Made by a program: the position numbers and the translations under genes
NCBI GenBank assembly: GCA_026388495.1
Contig: JAPLJQ010000475.1
Location: 1 to 5,985 of the forward strand
Length of the DNA stretch: 5,985 nt
Source of the DNA: Deltaproteobacteria bacterium
GTDB taxonomy: Bacteria > Desulfobacterota > Syntrophia > Syntrophales > UBA2185
Direction of reading: 5' to 3'
Shown here: piece after piece, positions 1 through 4,108 of the stretch
How positions within the stretch are numbered: position 1 is the stretch's first letter
How the letters are laid out: every line of letters begins with the position of its first letter
Notes under the pieces: generated by a model
What the model was told of the DNA's origin: nothing
Seen by the model: the letters and a program-made list of their open reading frames with translations, nothing else
Databases searched by the model: none

Positions 1-124
1 CGACAACCAATACAAGGGTGTGGTCTGGATTTTCAAAGCAACTTATTGAATACGGGTGGAAACATACGAAAGCTTGAACACTCTTTTTCTGGATAAAGGT
101 GGTATTTGTGTCTCCCTATTATCA

Positions 125-152
125 ACAAATCGTCAACATCGATGAAGATGCA
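125..152 (+). repeat. Left segment of interrupted intergenic repeat, copy A
   Basis: This 28-nt segment matches 2562-2589 at 26 of 28 positions without gaps, by direct comparison. In the second copy the matching sequence continues directly into the rest of the repeat. Here it stops at the left arm of the inverted repeat that begins at 153, and the homology resumes only at 304. The last nine bases (144-152, GAAGATGCA) recur at 304-312 as GAAAATGCA, so the intervening sequence sits between short imperfect direct repeats. That fits either an insertion with target duplication or a partial tandem duplication of the repeat. Confidence 0.75.
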
Positions 153-213
153 GGATTACCTAATAAGCGTCATTCTGCAACTCCGCTACAGAATGACGCT
201 TATTAGGTAATCC
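153..213. repeat. Perfect 25-bp inverted repeat with 11-nt loop
   Basis: Bases 153-177 are the exact reverse complement of 189-213, separated by the 11-nt loop CAACTCCGCTA. The arm begins GGATTACC and ends CATTCTG. There is no T-run after either arm, so it does not look like a classical intrinsic terminator on either strand. It starts exactly where homology between the two repeat copies breaks off, which suggests it belongs to inserted sequence. It could be a small palindromic or MITE-like element, a non-canonical terminator, or a transcript-stabilising hairpin. No transposase is nearby and no terminal inverted repeats for a longer element are visible. Confidence 0.9.
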
Positions 214-303
214 ACACTCCAATTCCAACCTGATAAGTGAGGATAATTTAGGTGACAACAACACTCCGTTCCTTCCTGAAATCCACAAACCGGAAGATTC
301 AGC

Positions 304-495
304 GAAAATGCATGATTTAAAAGCACAATCATTAATGTTATTCCGTCAATAATTGTGATATGGATAAATCGTTATATGGGAGGACGGTGACAACAGATCA
401 TGGTTGACATATTGTGGCACCGCCGGGAAACCGGGCGGTAAACGGAGAAAACAAACGTCAACCTACGTATCTGGAGAAACTTGTCTACTCGACTA
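304..495 (+). repeat. Main segment of intergenic repeat, copy A
   Basis: This segment aligns with 2581-2773. The first 60 bases match at roughly three quarters of positions without gaps. The middle (about 364-410) is more diverged and needs a one-base gap. Positions 411-494 match 2689-2772 at 71 of 84 positions without gaps. The best-conserved part is 434-456, which is identical over 23 nt to 2712-2734 and contains GGTAAACGGAGAAAAC. The conservation ignores a stop codon (TAA, 439-441) in the only frame that looks vaguely coding, so I read it as a DNA or RNA repeat rather than a gene. The gene at 622 starts 127 bp after its end. Confidence 0.85.
419..439 (+). other. Possible RNA hairpin with GAAA loop inside repeat copy A
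   Basis: Bases 419-422 can pair with 436-439 and 423-426 with 431-434, leaving G435 bulged and closing on a GAAA tetraloop (427-430). This is a typical stable RNA hairpin fold. In the other copy (2697-2717) the outer stem is kept at the same alignment positions, but with one A-C mismatch and a larger purine-rich loop. I see no compensatory substitutions, so a conserved structure is not proven. I could not match it to a known riboswitch; the c-di-GMP (GEMM) hallmarks are absent. Confidence 0.35.
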
Positions 496-508
496 AAAAA
501 TTGTAAAG

Positions 509-524
509 AGTGGATTAATCCGCT
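509..524. promoter_or_regulatory. Palindromic site, possible operator
   Basis: Positions 512-521 (GGATTAATCC) form a perfect 10-bp palindrome. The surrounding bases extend it to a 16-nt imperfect palindrome with one mismatched pair. It lies about 100 bp upstream of the start at 622, after the end of the intergenic repeat. A TTGTAA at 501-506 could act as a weak -35 element, but no good -10 sequence follows at the right spacing. A regulator-binding role is only a possibility suggested by symmetry and position. Confidence 0.25.
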
Positions 525-605
525 ACTTATACGAAAATAGGAACATGACTACTCGTTGGTTCATGGGGGGTCAGGCTGGACGCTACTAACTTGTAACAAT
601 AACTC

Positions 606-613
606 AAAGGAGG
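606..613 (+). promoter_or_regulatory. Strong ribosome-binding site setting the start at 622
   Basis: AAAGGAGG ends 8 nt before the ATG at 622. It decides the start of the secreted-protein gene: the frame is open upstream to an ATG at 556, but that upstream start lacks such a site and would bury the signal peptide 22 residues inside the protein. Confidence 0.85.
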
Positions 614-621
614 AAATAACA

Positions 622-1017
622 ATGAAGAAGAAGAAAGTTTTATCAGTCAGTTTTGTTTTGGTCCTTTTGCTTTTTGTAGTAAGCGCTGCATTTGGTGGGG
701 TTACTTTGGACGGAGTTTATGAAGAAGTGGGTTATACTGACTCAGTCGCCGTGTATGCGCAGGATGGTAACATGGTATATGTGACTGGGTACTACGTTAT
801 CAATGGACAGCCTCGCGTTTGGTACGGTAAGGGACAGAGGGAGGGAAACATCATCTCATATTCAACGAAGATAACGCGTGGTCCATCTAGCTTGACTACA
901 ATGAAACCCGGAAAGCATACCTTGACAATCTCCTCTGACGGCACAACCATGACAGGGAAAGCAACGTCTAGTGACGGTAAGTCCTCTTCCTTCACAATGA
1001 AAAAGAAATCTAATTGA
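622..1017 (+). CDS. Small secreted protein of unknown function
   Basis: The product is 131 residues. I do not recognise the family. The N-terminus MKKKK followed by a hydrophobic stretch (about residues 6-20) and an Ala/Gly-rich end (SAAFG, residues 21-25) is a clear Sec signal peptide, with cleavage likely near residue 23 or 25. No cysteine is present, so it is neither a lipoprotein nor disulfide-bonded. The mature part of about 106 residues alternates short hydrophobic and aromatic stretches with Gly/Asn/Asp turns (for example WYGKGQREGN and TISSDGTTMTGKA), which suggests an all-beta fold. It ends in a Ser/Thr-rich, lysine-rich tail. A periplasmic or extracellular beta-sandwich or small barrel is plausible. 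The start at 622 is supported by the ribosome-binding site and the signal peptide. The gene looks monocistronic, with 264 bp to the next one, and seems more AT-rich than the downstream genes. Confidence 0.85.
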   Translation: MKKKKVLSVSFVLVLLLFVVSAAFGGVTLDGVYEEVGYTDSVAVYAQDGNMVYVTGYYVINGQPRVWYGKGQREGNIISYSTKITRGPSSLTTMKPGKHTLTISSDGTTMTGKATSSDGKSSSFTMKKKSN

Positions 1018-1104
1018 TTTATTTCTTATCCAAATTGTTGTTTCCCGGAAATAACTGGGGATCCATATTTTTCAAAAACAGGTCAGTCCATGTATCAATT
1101 ACCT

Positions 1105-1134
1105 AAACCCCATTCTCAGCAAAGAGTTGGGTTT
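1105..1134 (+). other. Weak interrupted hairpin after the secreted-protein gene
   Basis: AAACCC (1105-1110) is complementary to GGGTTT (1129-1134), with an inner CTC/GAG pairing. It lies about 90 bp past the stop at 1017 and is followed by GTGTTG rather than a T-run, so it would be a poor intrinsic terminator. Nothing else stands out in the 264-bp gap 1018-1281. Confidence 0.2.
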
Positions 1135-1281
1135 GTGTTGCGTACTGACAACTTCCTCCTACTGTTGATTTCTTCAATTTATCCATCTGTACAGCCTTTC
1201 AATTGTAAATCAATAACACATGTTTTTGTTTGTTCGTGGTTGATGTACAGGAAGGATTATTTGTAAACGGGGGACTTATAA

Positions 1282-2499
1282 ATGAAATCTATTCTTATGA
1301 GAATTACCCTGATTTCTTTTTTGTTCGTCTTATTCATTCCTAATCATGCATTCGCCGAATTAAAAACCTTCATCAAGGAATACAGCTATCAGGCAAGTGA
1401 TTTTGACAGCAAGATGTCAAGCCGCACGATTGCCCTGGAACAGGTCAAAAGACTCCTCCTGGAGGAAGTTGGCACCTATCTTATTTCCGAGACGGACGTC
1501 AGGGATTTCCAGTTAACGAAAGACAAAATCACGACCCTGGCGGCCGGTATCGTTCAGGCCGAGATCCTGGACGAAAAGTGGGACGGAAAAACGTATTATC
1601 TGAAGGCGAAGATGTCTATCGCCCCCCAGGAAGTAGCAAAATCTCTTGCGGGGTTTAGAGAAAACAGTCAGAAGAACCGCGAATTGGAAGAAACGAACCG
1701 GAGGGTCGATGAAGCATTAAAGAAGATCAAGAAATTGCAGGATGAACTGGTAGCAGGACGACATCCGGAAAGCAAGCAAGATGAATATTTGAAGGTTGTT
1801 GATGAACTGAAATCGAAAGAATGGTTAGACAAGGGTGTGGCCTTCATGAACGCGGAAAACTATGAGGGTGCGCTCACTGCATTTAATAATGCGGTGGAAA
1901 CCAACCCCCAAAGCTCCTGGGCCTATATAGACAAAGGATGGGCGCTCAACAGCCTCGGTGATTTTTATCAGGCGTTGAAAGAATTCAACAGGGCTGCTGA
2001 TATCGATCCCCCAAACCCGTGGATTTATGTGAACCGGGGAATGTCATACAACTCCCTGGGCGATTACCGGCAGGGGTTGCTGGATGCAGAGAAAGCGATA
2101 AGTTTGGATGCAAATATTTCATGGGCATATATTGGCCGGGGTTGGGCATATATCGGCCTGGGCAATTTCAGCCAGGCCCTCGCGGATCTGGCAAAGGCAT
2201 CACAATTGGAACCCAAAAATCCTTTTGTATATTCCACTCGGGCATGGGCGCACAACGCTCAGGGCAACACTCGTCAGGCAGCGGAGGATTTGGAAAGGAG
2301 CATCAATCTCGCTCCGAACAACTCCTGGATGCTCTGGAATAGAGCCGTGTATTATGCACTGAGCGGTGAAAAGGGGAAATCAATTGCGGATCTGGAAAAA
2401 GCAATTCGGGTCAACGGCAACCTGAAACAAAGAGCAAAAACGGATAAGAATTTTCAGTCGCTTTGGAATGACATTGGTTTCAGGAAACTTGTTGAGTGA
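1282..2499 (+). CDS. Secreted TPR-repeat protein
   Basis: The product is 405 residues and probably periplasmic. A Sec signal peptide ends with AFA at residues 23-25. Residues 26-120 form an N-terminal domain with a conserved-looking helix (SSRTIALEQVKRLLLEEVG) and a strand pair ending YYLKAKMSI. It resembles the exported domains seen in FlgT-N/LPP20-type envelope proteins, but this is a judgement by eye. Residues 125-180 are charged and predicted coiled-coil. Residues 179-382 are six contiguous TPRs of exactly 34 residues (starting at 179, 213, 247, 281, 315 and 349). Most begin with Trp and have the usual G at helix A and A/G-L at helix B. The C-terminal tail (LKQRAKTDKNF onward) is a common ending of TPR proteins. 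TPRs bind other proteins, so a scaffold role in the envelope is likely; the partner is unknown. GGGGGA at 1269-1274 is 7 nt before the ATG. Two stop codons lie in tandem (TGA TAA). Confidence 0.93.
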   Translation: MKSILMRITLISFLFVLFIPNHAFAELKTFIKEYSYQASDFDSKMSSRTIALEQVKRLLLEEVGTYLISETDVRDFQLTKDKITTLAAGIVQAEILDEKWDGKTYYLKAKMSIAPQEVAKSLAGFRENSQKNRELEETNRRVDEALKKIKKLQDELVAGRHPESKQDEYLKVVDELKSKEWLDKGVAFMNAENYEGALTAFNNAVETNPQSSWAYIDKGWALNSLGDFYQALKEFNRAADIDPPNPWIYVNRGMSYNSLGDYRQGLLDAEKAISLDANISWAYIGRGWAYIGLGNFSQALADLAKASQLEPKNPFVYSTRAWAHNAQGNTRQAAEDLERSINLAPNNSWMLWNRAVYYALSGEKGKSIADLEKAIRVNGNLKQRAKTDKNFQSLWNDIGFRKLVE

Positions 2500-2561
2500 T
2501 AACTGCCCGCAGATATCGTGAAAAATAATTTTATTAATTCTCCTTTATCTTTCTGTACTAC

Positions 2562-2773
2562 ACAAATCGTCAACCTCGATGAAAATGCAAGACTTCAAGC
2601 GGTTATCAATGATGTCATTCCCTCGATAAGTGTGATATGAATTACCAGTTCTGTGAGAAGCTGGGGCCAACGGCTACATCGTCGAAATAATGTGGCACCA
2701 CCGGGAAAAGAGGCGGTAAACGGAGAAAACAAACATCAACCTGTATATCGGGAGAAACCGGTCTACACGACTC
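2562..2773 (+). repeat. Intergenic repeat, copy B (uninterrupted)
   Basis: This unit of about 212 bp matches the two separated pieces at 125-152 and 304-495, in the same order and orientation. It lacks the roughly 151 bp that interrupt copy A, so it is probably the ancestral, undisturbed form. It ends 16 nt before the start codon of the lipoprotein gene at 2790. Its last part would therefore lie in the 5' leader of that gene, just ahead of the ribosome-binding site (GAGGAAGG, 2778-2785). It lies 62 bp past the stop of the TPR gene. Function is unknown: an interspersed repeat, a mobile leader sequence or a segmental-duplication scar would all fit. Confidence 0.85.
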
Positions 2774-2789
2774 AATAGAGGAAGGACAA

Positions 2790-3455
2790 ATGAAAATATC
2801 TAAATTCCGGTTTGTTGGCTATATATCGATTATTGCGGCGCTTGGCATCGCTGGCTGCGCCTCGGCACCTCCGGTCAAGGAATACACTCCTCTGCGCGTG
2901 ACGAGCCCATTGGCTGGCACTCCAACCCTCAAAGCAGCGGTTGTTTTGACAGTCAACCAGTCGCCCACGCCTTCAGAATCAGAGATGAACGAAAGACTGG
3001 CAGATGTTCTCAAGGAACGCAAGCGCTTTTTAGTCACACCCCAGGTGACTGCCGTGACGGGCTGCATGGTCGGTTCGGAAAAATTTACCGAGATTCTTAT
3101 CAAAGAACTGAAGGCATCCGGATTTTTTGTTTCGGTTGATGGCGAGGGCGCAGGTCCCGCCGATGTGCTTGTGAAACCCGTCCTGAAAACCTGTATCTTT
3201 TCGATAATCGGCCTCAATATCCATAATGTTTTTGACTTCGAGATGCAGGTGCAGGTGCTCAAGCGTGGCAAGCTGGTCATGGACAAGACGTACACCGAGC
3301 GCTGGCAACCGCTTGACATGGCAGACCTCTTCAATCAGCTCTTCCAAGAGCGTTTGCCCCCGGTGATGAAGCAGATCCGAGACGACATAGTAGCCAGCCT
3401 GGCCCAGCCAGCCTTGCCTGTTGAGGTCATTGCACTTGCGACGTCTCTCCGGTAG
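2790..3455 (+). CDS. Predicted outer-membrane lipoprotein of unknown function
   Basis: The product is 221 residues. A basic N-terminus, a hydrophobic core and the lipobox I-A-G-C (Cys23) mark it as a substrate for prolipoprotein transferase and signal peptidase II. Ala at +2 would favour Lol-dependent sorting to the outer membrane. The mature protein alternates helices and strands: a strand at about 47-55, an amphipathic helix at 64-77, a helix at 97-109 followed by GFFVSVDGEG, then the strands DVLVKPVLKT and FEMQVQVLKRGKLVMDKTYTERW, and a C-terminal helix at 176-204. This layout recalls small envelope alpha/beta lipoproteins (YajG- or TolB-N-like), but I cannot assign a family. Two further cysteines (92 and 135) could form a disulfide. 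The start is supported by GAGG 8 nt upstream and by the signal peptide. The intergenic repeat ends just upstream, so it may form part of the mRNA leader. Confidence 0.85.
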   Translation: MKISKFRFVGYISIIAALGIAGCASAPPVKEYTPLRVTSPLAGTPTLKAAVVLTVNQSPTPSESEMNERLADVLKERKRFLVTPQVTAVTGCMVGSEKFTEILIKELKASGFFVSVDGEGAGPADVLVKPVLKTCIFSIIGLNIHNVFDFEMQVQVLKRGKLVMDKTYTERWQPLDMADLFNQLFQERLPPVMKQIRDDIVASLAQPALPVEVIALATSLR

Positions 3456-3461
3456 CGTAGG

Positions 3462-3477
3462 CCACAAGCAATTGTGG
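3462..3477 (+). terminator. Short hairpin just past the lipoprotein stop
   Basis: CCACAA (3462-3467) pairs perfectly with TTGTGG (3472-3477) across a GCAA loop, a GNRA-type tetraloop. It starts 6 nt after the stop codon, where a terminator or 3'-end stabiliser would be expected. It is followed only by TTCC, with no T-run, so intrinsic termination is uncertain. The rest of 3478-3601 shows nothing I can name. Confidence 0.35.
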
Positions 3478-3601
3478 TTCCGAGGTCCTATCCTGACCGC
3501 GGAGTCTGGGCTGGCTAATAGATTGGAAGAAGCTTCAGAAGGTGCGCCGAAAAGCATCAAGCAAGGCGCTCTGTCTGGATGAGTCGAGCATTTCTGGGAA
3601 C

Positions 3602-3940
3602 ATGAATGGCGACTACTTGAAGTTGGTTTTTAATTGCCGTCAGTGCCTGAATCGGGGCTTCAGATCACCGCGGCCTGGAGCGCCATATTTCAAGTTTTCG
3701 CCCACCATCGGCGCTTCCGGTAACTCGCCTCTTCTTTTTGTCGGCATCAATCCACGGATATCAGAGAGCAATCGTGACTTGCATCAGTATTTGATGGCTG
3801 ACTTTCGCAATTTTCAGGCGATAGCAGCGAACCGGGACGGTGATGGGAAATACATATCGACACTCACGTTGGCACTGTCTATTTTTCTTCAGGGACCAAC
3901 GTTTATGCTGCACGGGCAGGAACTGCAATATCAATCGTGA
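3602..3940 (+). pseudogene. Truncated uracil-DNA-glycosylase-like gene remnant
   Basis: The frame from ATG 3602 encodes 112 residues (open further upstream, to a GTG at 3542). About the first 86 residues look like the start of a uracil-DNA glycosylase superfamily protein. There is a CxxC pair (Cys12, Cys15), as in the iron-sulfur UDG families, then FKFSPTIGASG, a hydrophobic strand, and GINPR (48-52), close to the GINPG first motif of MUG-type glycosylases. After KYI (near 3854) the translation becomes low-quality sequence and stops at 3938-3940. The second active-site motif and the remaining cysteines are missing, and intact members are usually around 200 residues. From about 3856 the coding signal switches to another frame that encodes an unrelated tail, so this is probably a deletion or recombination junction rather than a simple frameshift. 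No good ribosome-binding site precedes 3602. The family call is by motif reading, at moderate confidence. Confidence 0.5.
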
Positions 3941-4089
3941 AGGGAGTCGAGGGGTACCTGCGGCATTCCGGTAACGTCCTTTTTATTCTTGACCAGAAAG
4001 CAGGCTGGCTGGTAAGAATAACCGGTTTGACGATCGCAGCCGAGAGAGGTGTTGTACACGGAGGATCATCAGGGGGATTCAAGGAATGA
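3844..4089 (+). pseudogene. C-terminal fragment of an unrecognised protein
   Basis: This frame is open from a stop at 3841-3843 to the TGA at 4087-4089 and has no ATG. The likely genuine part starts near 3859. The translation looks protein-like: TVYFSSGTNVYAARAGT, then a segment with LRHSGNVLFILDQKAGW, then VRITGLTIAAERGVV, ending SSGGFKE. It has balanced composition, regular strand and turn alternation, and none of the Ser/Arg/Pro bias of shadow frames. I do not recognise the family. It abuts the truncated glycosylase-like remnant in a different frame, so its N-terminal part was probably lost in the same event. A GTG at 3937 could start a 50-residue product, but a well-placed ribosome-binding site is lacking. 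The TGA lies 19 nt before the start of the downstream lipoprotein gene, so the intact ancestor may have been its upstream operon partner. Confidence 0.5.
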
Positions 4090-4094
4090 CAGAC

Positions 4095-4100
4095 AGGAGG
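4095..4100 (+). promoter_or_regulatory. Ribosome-binding site for the PDZ-TPR lipoprotein
   Basis: AGGAGG ends 8 nt before ATG 4109. It fixes that start over the in-frame ATG at residue 7, and it shows the gene does not rely on translation of the broken sequence just upstream. Confidence 0.85.
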
Positions 4101-4108
4101 AAGCATTT

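Larger units (their letters stand above)
1..605. other. Intergenic region with repeats, no supported gene
   Basis: No reading frame here has convincing coding character. All three forward frames stay open for only 15 to 31 codons from the left edge, so the tail of an upstream gene may be present, but I cannot tell which frame is real. From 125 to 495 the region is occupied by a diverged intergenic repeat that recurs at 2562-2773, split by an insert containing a perfect inverted repeat. From 496 to 605 it holds a short palindrome (509-524) and otherwise AT-rich leader sequence before the gene at 622. I see no strong promoter. Confidence 0.6.

Noticed and set aside
2..49. Possible C-terminal end of an upstream gene (ending VVWIFKATY)
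   Set aside because: All three forward frames are open for 15 to 31 codons at the left edge, and too little sequence is present to choose one.
404..409. TTGACA as a -35 promoter element
   Set aside because: No -10-like sequence lies about 17 bp downstream (the region is GC-rich hairpin), and the motif is absent from the other repeat copy.
394..441. Short frame ending ILWHRRETGR, with a similar IMWHHREKRR in the other repeat copy
   Set aside because: Upstream stops limit both frames to under 20 codons, and nucleotide conservation is stronger after the stop than before it, so this is better read as a non-coding repeat.
411..470. c-di-GMP (GEMM) riboswitch
   Set aside because: The hallmark GGCAAACC-like and GACGCAAAGCC-like elements are missing, although short similar words such as GGGAAACC occur.
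792..995. Reverse-strand frame opposite the secreted-protein gene
   Set aside because: It is antisense to a gene with a signal peptide and strong ribosome-binding site, and has no such features itself.
2019..2362. Alternative forward and reverse frames inside the TPR gene
   Set aside because: They are by-products of the repetitive TPR coding sequence, with no start signals and no recognisable protein features.
2819..3560. Two overlapping reverse-strand frames opposite the lipoprotein gene
   Set aside because: The forward frame has a lipobox and ribosome-binding site. The reverse frames have biased Ser/Arg-rich or His/Leu-rich composition typical of antisense shadows.
3845..3851. GGGAAAT as a programmed -1 frameshift site joining the two gene fragments
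   Set aside because: The heptamer is out of phase with the incoming frame (codons read GGG AAA), no downstream stimulator is evident, and the two halves look unrelated.
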